From: JAUPVL01 sp964512085
GTDB lineage: Bacteria > Patescibacteriota > Saccharimonadia > CAILAD01 > BJGX01
NCBI GenBank assembly: GCA_964512085.1
Contig: CAZEIU010000014.1
Span: forward strand, 1 to 18,910
Direction: 5' to 3'
Length of the DNA stretch: 18,910 nucleotides
A model generated the notes under the pieces. It had not been told where the DNA came from, made no database searches, and saw nothing but the letters and a program-made list of their open reading frames with translations. The number at the start of each line of letters is the position of its first letter. Within the stretch, counting starts at the first letter, position 1. Of the stretch, positions 7,001-12,414 are shown one piece after another. The position numbers and the translations under genes are program-made.

Positions 7001-7361
7001 CTATTATAGTGTAGCCACCCAAGGCTTTGTACTACGTAAGTACAACCCCAATACTAATACCTACACCAATATAGATAATGCTACCATCACCGGTGTAAGT
7101 GTTGGTGGTCAAAGTGCTACCAAGGCCAGCTATCAAATAACAGATGGCGGCAACTTAGACACCGATGGCGTTACCGACGGCAATATTACCGACCCAACCG
7201 GCTTAGCAGTGAGTGAATCGTTGTTGGCAAAAACCGGTATAAATATACACAAAAATATATTTGTTATTTTTTCTATAGCTTTAGTTAGCGCAGGTATTGC
7301 TGGGCTAGTCATAGCTGGTTATCAAGGTCTCTATGCCAATAAACGAAATAGTAGGATATGA
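4062..7361 (+). CDS. Large LAxTG-anchored beta-helix surface protein with DUF11-like domains
   Basis: A 1099-aa paralogue of the preceding protein. The signal peptide is likely cut at AKA-A (30/31), followed by a CSLREA-like start (DDSGAGSLRQAITDANGNAG) and beta-helix repeats to about residue 480. The shared module follows at about 487-592 (LNFPIIT...YRIEFFSN...GFGPTSEFG). Two DUF11-type Ig-like domains begin near 594 (DLAVASDD...YTFTVTNNGPGDV) and 728 (DIEITKSLDAP...YTIGLTNHGPDTA). At about 883-1045 lies a region with a Ca-binding-like GDANGDGTPDS (900-910) that looks like a choice-of-anchor domain. LAKTG (1055-1059), a hydrophobic helix and a basic tail close the protein, giving a second LAxTG sortase signal. 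The ATG overlaps the previous stop by four bases and its own TGA overlaps the next ATG, so all three genes are probably translated in series. The domain calls are by eye; an adhesin or surface-layer role is inferred. Confidence 0.82.
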   Translation: MTATKLKLLLVLPTIALALGFLAMPNTAKAATYTVTTTDDSGAGSLRQAITDANGNAGADQIDFAISGAGPHTIVLTTGGITITDQVKVNGMSQSGSVCNGTSSTLKVVLEGAGIGVGGAGANGTEINGLVFGVGTAVGISSNSNTIRCNFFGTTADGSQGVGDINSQYLIIYNDSAVIGGDSSSDMNLFGRYRFIISGNNNHVIKNNLIGTDITGMNSLGSILSFNGAVYNNVTISHNVLSRINAYYATFNNFILSANKIGTNLSGTAAIFGDIGTLLSTRTEFNNSTIGGATEADGNVISGAVIVDTNEWGHAIVIGGANNTIQNNKIGVNADATAIIGNGYEGISIECGNNCSNTQVLDNIIGGSNDGIRVYDGSGSTNNNKVTIQRNYIGTNKTKNIDLGNREAGIRIDGSMGNVLVGGTNSSDKNVIANNKVGIVNVANTHNTFLGNEIYNNDQLGIAFGYYNSNAPTQNDTNDEDTGPNDLLNFPIITQATESSGNTNIGYSLDVPAGDYRIEFFSNTEADPTGYGEGETFIGYDEITSTGTGNQNFSTTITGTGYTHLAATATLKDTGAPSGFGPTSEFGKFEPRTDLAVASDDGTTSAVYGESHQYTFTVTNNGPGDVDHFTFQGANNVLYPYTYSVDSDNTTATSPGSFDGDTWSGLLKSGETLTLILSGDVLVFGNLETSQVCIDPSIRLGGQTIIDTDESNNCGTDDDTLVPTPVADIEITKSLDAPGTIKNGQQATYTIGLTNHGPDTAVGGTYIYDVLPHGVEYSAVIGDNVGCEDPHEDWPFSGTGHYIFCGFGFDSIANGQTVSFKIVVNIESIDETQPTLNKALVFYELDPEAQALGQAFGAGQDPFTTLSNNSIVIHTYDPNAQADDNDRISKEIEDAAPNSGDANGDGTPDSQQANVASFVDPVTGQYATLEVGSECSITAASTAAESANTTPDSNYNYPAGLMNFSLSCGTPGITTTVTQYYYSVATQGFVLRKYNPNTNTYTNIDNATITGVSVGGQSATKASYQITDGGNLDTDGVTDGNITDPTGLAVSESLLAKTGINIHKNIFVIFSIALVSAGIAGLVIAGYQGLYANKRNSRI

Positions 7362-7864
7362 GCCAATTTTTGATATATGGTGTTCCTGACGTAGGCAAAA
7401 CTACTGTCAGCAAAGCTCTGCATGATAAGACTAAGATGCCTTTAATACAAGGCGATTATATCAGGCCATACCCAGCCACAAAGTTTGTATGGCGAAAGTA
7501 TGGGCAGCTTTCAAAAGAGAATGTGGTTAAAGGACTTCTCTACGTAAGAGACTATATGCGCAAAGATGTAGATGAGGTACTTACAAAACAAAAAAATGTA
7601 ATACTTGAGGCAGTATTTATTGACCCGGTATCGTATTACAATGAAGTAAAAGTATATTTGCTGGTATGCCTTGATGAGGACACACACAGAAAACAATTCT
7701 TTGAAAAAAGAAAAGAAACTGATGAATCAAAACAGAACTTTGCAGCAGTGCGAATGATGCAAGAGTATTTGTTGGAGGAGGCGCAGAAGCTTGATGTAAA
7801 GGTTATTCGCAATGACGCTGCACCACAAGTAGTACTTGAGCAGATGGTAAATGAGCTTACGTAG
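7358..7864 (+). CDS. P-loop NTPase / small kinase
   Basis: A 168-aa cytoplasmic protein with Walker A GVPDVGKT at residues 8-15, right after the first beta strand (FLIY). The size, the spaced pattern LEAVFIDPV (second strand with acid) and the R-rich segment HRKQFFEKRKE (lid-like) fit the small nucleotide/metabolite kinase fold, for example 2-phosphoglycerate-kinase-like or AAA_33-type kinases. The substrate cannot be named. Its ATG overlaps the TGA of the surface protein before it (ATGA), with AGTAGG a few bases upstream as a weak ribosome site, so it is coupled to two surface-protein genes. No functional link between a kinase and exported adhesins is obvious; a role in cell-wall or sugar metabolism would be a guess. 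A hairpin at 7884-7907 follows. Confidence 0.7.
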   Translation: MSQFLIYGVPDVGKTTVSKALHDKTKMPLIQGDYIRPYPATKFVWRKYGQLSKENVVKGLLYVRDYMRKDVDEVLTKQKNVILEAVFIDPVSYYNEVKVYLLVCLDEDTHRKQFFEKRKETDESKQNFAAVRMMQEYLLEEAQKLDVKVIRNDAAPQVVLEQMVNELT

Positions 7865-7883
7865 AGTTAATTCAAACAAGCAA

Positions 7884-7907
7884 AAGCCCCGACTCTCGTC
7901 GAGGCTT
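7884..7907 (-). terminator. Hairpin between convergent genes
   Basis: AAGCCCCGAC (7884-7893), loop TCTC, GTCGAGGCTT (7898-7907) with one mismatch. Read on the minus strand the stem is followed by TTTTG, so it best serves as the terminator of the matrixin-like gene, and perhaps weakly of the kinase gene. Confidence 0.6.
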
Positions 7908-7932
7908 GCCACTTCTAACGACTAAGGGATAG

Positions 7933-8517
7933 TTAGCAGTTGCTTGGCCGTCTTAGCCCCCTAAATCCCAACAAGTCGCCATACTGGTAGGGTGGGCTAT
8001 GAACACCCATAACTTGATTGGTGCTGTCAACAGGGTGGGCTAAACCAAATAGATGGCCAACCTCGTGCCAAAGTGTCTGTTTGTGATTGGTTCGAGTCCA
8101 GCGCCAGAGGGTGTTGAGCCACAACTCGCCGCCAGAAATGTGATTTCCAGAAAAAGTTGGCTCGGTAAACCCACTGCTATTGATTGGCGGGTCATCAAAT
8201 GGTTTGTACCCAACCCACACGGGGTCGCCTGGGCTGGTTTGCCAACCGTGAGAAGCTGCGTAGCCGGCCGGCAAACGGCCATCGTAGTGTACTGGTATGC
8301 CCGTGGCGGCCGAGGCAGCCCTGAATGCATCGTGTATGTGTTGACCCCAGGCTAGGTTAGGGATGCCGCTCACATCAATACGATAATGCACGGTGGCGCA
8401 ACCCCAACCAACAGGTTGACCATTGGATACTCGCTGGTATGCGAACCCATTGCAGCCAGTTAGTAGCAGTCCGGCTACTAGCGTTACCAGCAGGATTATC
8501 TTGAACTTGGTTTGCAC
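7933..8517 (-). CDS. Matrixin-like (metzincin) zinc metalloprotease lipoprotein
   Basis: A 194-aa exported protein. The N-terminus MQTKFKIILLVTLVAGLLLTGC is a lipoprotein signal peptide with lipobox LTGC, so Cys22 would be lipidated and the enzyme held on the outer face of the membrane. HEVGHLFGLAH (151-161) is the extended HExxHxxGxxH zinc motif of metzincins with catalytic Glu152, and Met170 in NQVMG is the Met-turn. The ordering and small size fit matrixin (peptidase M10)-like domains with no propeptide or haemopexin domain visible. The sequence before the motif (GGELWLNT) supplies an edge strand. The start is GTG, supported by AAGGGGG (8532-8526) eight bases upstream. A role in cutting host or neighbour surface proteins, or in processing the cell's own envelope proteins, is inferred; the substrate is unknown. 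Confidence 0.85.
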   Translation of the reverse strand: MQTKFKIILLVTLVAGLLLTGCNGFAYQRVSNGQPVGWGCATVHYRIDVSGIPNLAWGQHIHDAFRAASAATGIPVHYDGRLPAGYAASHGWQTSPGDPVWVGYKPFDDPPINSSGFTEPTFSGNHISGGELWLNTLWRWTRTNHKQTLWHEVGHLFGLAHPVDSTNQVMGVHSPPYQYGDLLGFRGLRRPSNC

Positions 8518-8612
8518 TTAACTAGCCCCCTTGAGGTAGTGTGTAGTACAGGTGCTACAATTAAGCATACTATTAATGCTTATGCTTTGTCTATTACTTT
8601 TATAAAAGCTAG

Positions 8613-9056
8613 TTAGTTCTTTTTGACACTAGAGTTATTAATAGTTGGCGGAGTAGAGGCAGTGATTCGCCGGGCCACATTGGGCTTACCGGGCTCGGTG
8701 AGTATAATTACCGATTGGTCTTTTTTAATATCGCCGGCGCCTACCTTTTTGCCATTGACTAGTATTTGGGTGTTACTATTAATATCGTAACTTTTGGTCT
8801 CGTTGGTTTTAGTAATCTTAATAGATATCTTTTTGTCTGAAATATCGGCCACCTTGCCAATATTTGGCGTAGCAGCAACTTTAGCGGCATCTTGCTCGGC
8901 CTTATATACATTTTTTTGATACACCGTACCAAAATAAAATCCTGCACCAGCCACAATTAGCAAAATAATAGTTGTAAATACTACTTTTTTATTGGGACGC
9001 CAACCAGTTTTAGCTCGGCGCTTGCTCGGCGTGGAGTGTGATTCGTGTTCTTCCAT
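8613..9056 (-). CDS. Single-pass membrane protein with DUF5666-like beta domain
   Basis: A 147-aa protein with a basic cytoplasmic N-terminus (SKRRAKTGWRPNKK), one transmembrane helix at about residues 25-43 (VVFTTIILLIVAGAGFYFG), a short charged spacer, and an outside domain at about 66-130. That domain reads IGKVADISDKKISIKI...SYDINSNTQILVNGKK...IKKDQSVIIL, the strand pattern of small OB-like DUF5666 domains. The C-terminal tail is Thr/Ser/Asn rich. No catalytic residues are visible and the function is unknown. It lies 21 nt downstream of the hydrolase gene on the same strand, yet has its own TGC-TATTAT six bases before the ATG, so it may also be transcribed alone as a leaderless mRNA. Confidence 0.65.
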   Translation of the reverse strand: MEEHESHSTPSKRRAKTGWRPNKKVVFTTIILLIVAGAGFYFGTVYQKNVYKAEQDAAKVAATPNIGKVADISDKKISIKITKTNETKSYDINSNTQILVNGKKVGAGDIKKDQSVIILTEPGKPNVARRITASTPPTINNSSVKKN

Positions 9057-9062
9057 GAAAAT

Positions 9063-9071
9063 ATAATAGCA
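9063..9071 (-). promoter_or_regulatory. Extended -10 (TGC-TATTAT) six bases before the 9056 ATG
   Basis: On the minus strand TATTAT occupies 9068-9063, preceded by TGC. Six bases separate it from the ATG at 9056, so the predicted transcript starts at the start codon. No Shine-Dalgarno is present. Confidence 0.5.
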
Positions 9072-9077
9072 GACTAC

Positions 9078-9971
9078 TTAAGTATTTTTTAGTATAAACT
9101 TGCCAATGTGGTCTACGGCTTTTTGTGCCTCAGGCACGTAACGTGCAAAGATATGCCATACGTGCCAAAGATCTTTTTCTTCGTATAGCTCGGCATCTAC
9201 CCCTGCTGCCTTGGCTTTTTTTACCACCGCTACCGCATCGCCATAGAGAATCTCACTTTTGTCTATGTGTATCTGTAGTGGTGGCAAACCTTTGTATTCA
9301 CCAAAAAAAGGTGACGCAATAGGGTCGTTGCGTGGAGTATCTTTAAAGTATAGATTCATAAAGAAATCTAAATTATCGTCTTTAATAATATAGTCATTGG
9401 GCTTGGCGTATTTTTTGTAGCTCTCTAGTGTCGCATCTGTTGGTGGAGCAAGGGCGATGGCGCAGGCTGGCATAGGTAACTTGTCGCGCTTGAGCATTTG
9501 CAGTAAAGAAAGTGTGAGGGCGCCGCCAGCCGAGTCGCCCATAATAACAATATCGCCCGGCTTGTAGGTTTTAAGTAGCCACTCGTAGGCTGCGAGCGCC
9601 TCATTAACTGCAGTAGGGTAGGGGTGCTCTGGCGCAAGGCTGTAGTCTAGCGAAAAAGCTTTTATTTGACCGGCTTTGGCAAGGCGCGAAATATAATCAC
9701 GATGGTGTGGTGTAAAATTAAATATAAACCCGCCACCGTGGAAATATAAAAGAACTTTTTTAGTTCTAGATTCTGGTACAGTAATCCACTCACCCTTAAA
9801 AGATTTGTTTTTGTAGGTCTTAATTATTACGTCTTTATTTACAATTGCAAACTTGGCTAGCTTGGCTACAACCTCGCGTTTGTGTTGAATGTTTTCTAGC
9901 GTAATAGGCTCACTAAATAGCTTAGAGGTACGTAGGGCTAATAAAATTGCTTTGCTTCTTACACTTGCCAT
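9078..9971 (-). CDS. Alpha/beta hydrolase, hormone-sensitive-lipase (HSL) family esterase
   Basis: A 297-aa protein. HGGG (78-81) forms the oxyanion hole and GDSAGG (145-150) carries nucleophile Ser147, the two signature motifs of the HSL family (bacterial esterase family IV). DYSLAPEHPYP (109-119) is the conserved segment between them. The acid is within IHIDKSEILYGDA (Asp237 or Glu240) and the base is likely His270 in LWHVWH. Such enzymes hydrolyse short acyl or acetyl esters; the substrate is not predictable. No signal peptide is obvious, so it is probably cytoplasmic or membrane-associated through the N-terminal helix. The length is typical of the family (about 300 aa). The ATG at 9971 has TGC-TATACT six bases upstream and no Shine-Dalgarno, so the mRNA is probably leaderless. 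Confidence 0.87.
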   Translation of the reverse strand: MASVRSKAILLALRTSKLFSEPITLENIQHKREVVAKLAKFAIVNKDVIIKTYKNKSFKGEWITVPESRTKKVLLYFHGGGFIFNFTPHHRDYISRLAKAGQIKAFSLDYSLAPEHPYPTAVNEALAAYEWLLKTYKPGDIVIMGDSAGGALTLSLLQMLKRDKLPMPACAIALAPPTDATLESYKKYAKPNDYIIKDDNLDFFMNLYFKDTPRNDPIASPFFGEYKGLPPLQIHIDKSEILYGDAVAVVKKAKAAGVDAELYEEKDLWHVWHIFARYVPEAQKAVDHIGKFILKNT

Positions 9972-9977
9972 TAAGTC

Positions 9978-9986
9978 AGTATAGCA
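9978..9986 (-). promoter_or_regulatory. Extended -10 (TGC-TATACT) six bases before the hydrolase ATG
   Basis: On the minus strand TATACT lies at 9983-9978 with TGC at 9986-9984, then six bases to the ATG at 9971. The predicted transcription start equals the start codon. Confidence 0.55.
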
Positions 9987-10008
9987 AAGATTAAGTAGCT
10001 AATTGTGA

Positions 10009-10173
10009 TTATTTCACCATTGAACTAACGGTGGCGGCGCTGGCGTAGAGCACAAAAATAAGTCCACCCATGGCTATACAGGCGATAGTTACAACAAGTA
10101 TAGGGTCTACAAATGATTTATTCTTGCGTGCTAACGGTGTGTTGGATTTTTTGGTCGATTTTTTGGCTGGCAT
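10009..10173 (-). CDS. Small single-pass membrane protein, 54 aa
   Basis: ATG at 10173 to TAA at 10009. The N-terminal 20 residues are strongly basic (MPAKKSTKKS...LARKNKS), followed by FVDP and a transmembrane helix at about residues 26-46 (LVVTIACIAMGGLIFVLY), ending ASAATVSSMVK. The start is backed by AAAGG seven bases upstream and an extended -10 TGC-TATACT at 10226-10218, giving a leader of about 38 nt. This is a standard promoter-plus-ribosome-site arrangement, unlike its leaderless neighbours, and it supports a real gene. No family was recognised. A Lys-rich cytoplasmic tail with one helix fits many small membrane regulators or assembly factors, but no function can be given. Confidence 0.7.
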   Translation of the reverse strand: MPAKKSTKKSNTPLARKNKSFVDPILVVTIACIAMGGLIFVLYASAATVSSMVK

Positions 10174-10217
10174 GTATTTTCCTTTTTCAATATCTACTAT
10201 ATTAAACGCTTATGATT

Positions 10218-10226
10218 AGTATAGCA
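10218..10226 (-). promoter_or_regulatory. Extended -10 promoter for the 54-aa membrane protein
   Basis: TGC at 10226-10224 and TATACT at 10223-10218 on the minus strand. The predicted start is near 10211, about 38 nt before the ATG. Confidence 0.5.
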
Positions 10227-10311
10227 AGTGTGCTTACTTGAAAATAATGTACTTTTGTGCAAAAATAACACCTTAGAAATAGATTATTTTATCATATGTC
10301 TTTTCTGAAGC

Positions 10312-10388
10312 GGCTGCGTAGCTCAGTCGGTTAGAGCGCAGGACTCATAAGCCTGAGGTCGTAGGTTCGATCCCTACCGCAGCCACCA
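10312..10388 (+). tRNA. tRNA with CAU anticodon, elongator Met (or Ile2)
   Basis: Acceptor GGCTGCG pairs with CGCAGCC, discriminator A and encoded CCA. D-arm GCTC/GAGC, anticodon loop CTCATAA (CAT), T-arm GTAGG/CCTAC with loop TTCGATC. The 1-72 pair is G-C, so it is not an initiator. The acceptor resembles elongator tRNA-Met. The anticodon stem CAGGA/GCCTG has an A31-G39 mismatch at the loop edge. tRNA-Ile2, the TilS substrate, also has a CAT gene anticodon, and tilS lies 700 bp downstream, so the identity needs a check of the Ile2 determinants; Met is favoured. Confidence 0.92.
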
Positions 10389-10396
10389 TAATAAGC

Positions 10397-10427
10397 CCAG
10401 CATTAAAGCAGATGCTGGTTTTATTTT
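10397..10427 (+). terminator. Terminator after the CAU tRNA
   Basis: CCAGCAT (10397-10403), 8-nt loop, ATGCTGG (10412-10418), then a T-rich tail TTTTATTTT. Confidence 0.85.
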
Positions 10428-10478
10428 GTAAATATGCAATAATATAACAGTACTTGCACCTAATCGAGGAGGCTAAAG

Positions 10479-11012
10479 TTGTCTAACTCACCAACTTTAC
10501 CGTTGGAGTTCACCGCACAACAGCTATTTGATATGTGTACAAAAGCGCTAAAAGACGCTAGTAAAGCTAGGTTCGATGCCTCACTGATACGCGGCCAAAG
10601 CCCAAGAATTGTTATTAATGGCGATGAAGAACAGGCTAGGCAAATACGTGAATTAAGAGAACAAGCCCAAGAGCTTGAAGACAAAGCCAAAAGGTCAAAT
10701 GCCGTTGCAAACGAGCATGCTCAAGCACTCGTGGGCAGCACAGTTATACTAACTGGCAAAATATTTCGGGATGCAGACGAGTGGGTATCGGGTATGCCCG
10801 GTCTACTTGGTAGCGGTCACAACGTCACAAATACTCATTCACTAGATGTAGAAAGCTCAAAACATACTATTACTAGAGTAAAAACAATAAGAGAACAATT
10901 TATGGATAGTACGACCATAAGGTTCTATTTCAACTATCATGGTGGGAGTGAGTATTACTTTGAACTGCCACACAGGCCATACAAAGGTGAACTAAAAGTA
11001 GAGTTTGCTTAA
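10479..11012 (+). CDS. Unrecognised 177-aa soluble protein with central coiled coil
   Basis: TTG start at 10479, chosen because a strong Shine-Dalgarno GAGGAGG (10466-10472) sits six bases upstream. TGC-AATAAT at 10435-10443 could be its extended -10. Residues about 12-35 are helical (FTAQQLFDMCTKALKDASKA), about 50-85 are a charged coiled coil (EEQARQIRELREQAQELEDKAKR), and the rest looks beta-rich (STVILTGKIF, TIRFYFNYHGGSEYYFELP, GELKVEFA). There is no signal peptide or membrane segment. The gene is monocistronic: it lies between the tRNA terminator and its own strong terminator at 11027-11059. No family was recognised and no function is offered. Confidence 0.7.
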   Translation: MSNSPTLPLEFTAQQLFDMCTKALKDASKARFDASLIRGQSPRIVINGDEEQARQIRELREQAQELEDKAKRSNAVANEHAQALVGSTVILTGKIFRDADEWVSGMPGLLGSGHNVTNTHSLDVESSKHTITRVKTIREQFMDSTTIRFYFNYHGGSEYYFELPHRPYKGELKVEFA

Positions 11013-11026
11013 GACGCATAAATAAC

Positions 11027-11059
11027 AACCAATCAGCTAGCAAGTTGATTGGTTTTTTT
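11027..11059 (+). terminator. Rho-independent terminator
   Basis: AACCAATCA (11027-11035) pairs with TGATTGGTT (11046-11054), followed by T residues to 11059. It closes the 177-aa gene and is directly followed by the tilS promoter. Confidence 0.88.
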
Positions 11060-11061
11060 CG

Positions 11062-11067
11062 TATAAT
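11062..11067 (+). promoter_or_regulatory. -10 box TATAAT close to the tilS start
   Basis: A perfect TATAAT ends nine bases before the GTG at 11077, leaving at most two or three transcribed bases before the start codon. There is no Shine-Dalgarno. Confidence 0.5.
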
Positions 11068-11076
11068 AATAAGATA

Positions 11077-12414
11077 GTGTTAACAAAATTTCACAATCAC
11101 CTAATAGACACCAATATATTACCCCCACATTCAAAATTACTTATTGCTGTTTCTGGTGGGGTTGATTCGATTACCTTACTTGATTTGTTAATAAAATTAA
11201 GAGATGCACATGACTGGCAACTTGCAGTAGCACACTATGATCACCGTCAAAGACCAGATAGCTACCTAGACTCAGAGCTAGTAGCTACTATAGCTGGAGA
11301 AAACAACATTCCTTTTTACTTACTAAAATACGAGGGTAATAAAAGCAGTGAGGCGGCCTTAAGGTCGGCCCGCTATGGCTTCTTAAACGATACGCTTTCT
11401 AATATAAACTATGACCATATAGTAACGGCGCACCATGGCGACGACAGAATAGAAACAGCTATTTTTAATACTATACGTGGTGCAGATCGACACGGTATAA
11501 CTGCCATGAAACCCAAAAGAGACAATATACTTAGGCCGCTTTTGCCTTTTACAAAAGCCGAGATACTAACCTACGCTAATTTACAGAAACTTCCTTACAG
11601 AGAAGATAGCACCAACTCAGACATTACTTTTAGCCGTAATTTTGTTCGGAACGAATTAGTACCCCAAGGCAGCTTAACTTATAGAAACTTTCATCATGCT
11701 TTTACCAGAACGCTCAATGAACTTTCTGACATAAATGAACAAATAGACTCTCAGCTCGTTAAGCTTTTAGAAGACATTAGTTTGCAAATAGATAATGAGA
11801 GCATAGTAATAGACAGACTTAAGTTTAACAAACTCCCAAAAATAATCACTACAAACTTATTGGTGTATATATTTAAAATTTTAAAACCAGAAATTAACTT
11901 GAGCGGCACCACTATATCTACTGCAGAAAAATTTATTGAGAGCACTAAGGGGCAAAAAACTCGACATCTAAAGAACGGCCTTAATATTACTTGTAACTAC
12001 CAGACAATTACCTTTACCACAAATAATGCTACTAAAAGTGACTTGCCAAAAACAAACTCAGCGCACGTACTGAGTCCAGACAGTCCATACTTTGGAGATA
12101 AACTAGTAGTTAGGCATAGTGACGTGTACAATAAAAAAACTGGATTGACTCTACCCAAACAAAAACTAATAGTTCGTCATCGTCAGCCTGGAGACAGAGT
12201 AATGCCGATTGGTATGAGAGGCAGTAAAAAACTACAAGATCTATTTGTAGATAAAAAAGTGCCACAGTCTGAGCGTGATACATGGCCGATAGTAGTTAAT
12301 ACCAAAAACGAAATCTTGTGGTTACCCAAACTACTGGTTGACAGAAGGGCTATGACCGACATAAAATCTGTAGATACTGAGAATACTATATATCTAACCT
12401 ATGAGGAGGTTTAG
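11077..12414 (+). CDS. tilS: tRNA(Ile)-lysidine synthase TilS
   Basis: A 445-aa ATP-dependent enzyme that turns C34 of the CAU tRNA-Ile2 into lysidine, so it reads AUA and is charged with Ile. The PP-loop SGGVDS at residues 26-31 binds ATP; AHHGDDRIET (118-127) and RGADRHGITAM (134-144) are the family's further N-type ATPase motifs, and LRPLLPFTKAEI follows. Residues 362-423 (LIVRHRQPGDRVMPIG...KKLQDLFVDKKVP) match the TilS C-terminal tRNA-acceptor-binding domain, so it is a full-length long-form TilS. The GTG start is supported by the position of the first strand and by the -10 box just upstream. The stop TAG overlaps the ftsH GTG by one base, the tilS-ftsH order common in bacteria. The activity is essential where AUA is read by Ile2. 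Confidence 0.93.
   Translation: MLTKFHNHLIDTNILPPHSKLLIAVSGGVDSITLLDLLIKLRDAHDWQLAVAHYDHRQRPDSYLDSELVATIAGENNIPFYLLKYEGNKSSEAALRSARYGFLNDTLSNINYDHIVTAHHGDDRIETAIFNTIRGADRHGITAMKPKRDNILRPLLPFTKAEILTYANLQKLPYREDSTNSDITFSRNFVRNELVPQGSLTYRNFHHAFTRTLNELSDINEQIDSQLVKLLEDISLQIDNESIVIDRLKFNKLPKIITTNLLVYIFKILKPEINLSGTTISTAEKFIESTKGQKTRHLKNGLNITCNYQTITFTTNNATKSDLPKTNSAHVLSPDSPYFGDKLVVRHSDVYNKKTGLTLPKQKLIVRHRQPGDRVMPIGMRGSKKLQDLFVDKKVPQSERDTWPIVVNTKNEILWLPKLLVDRRAMTDIKSVDTENTIYLTYEEV

Noticed and set aside
8053..8355. 100-aa plus-strand frame
   Set aside because: Opposite strand of the matrixin-like gene, whose motifs are unmistakable.
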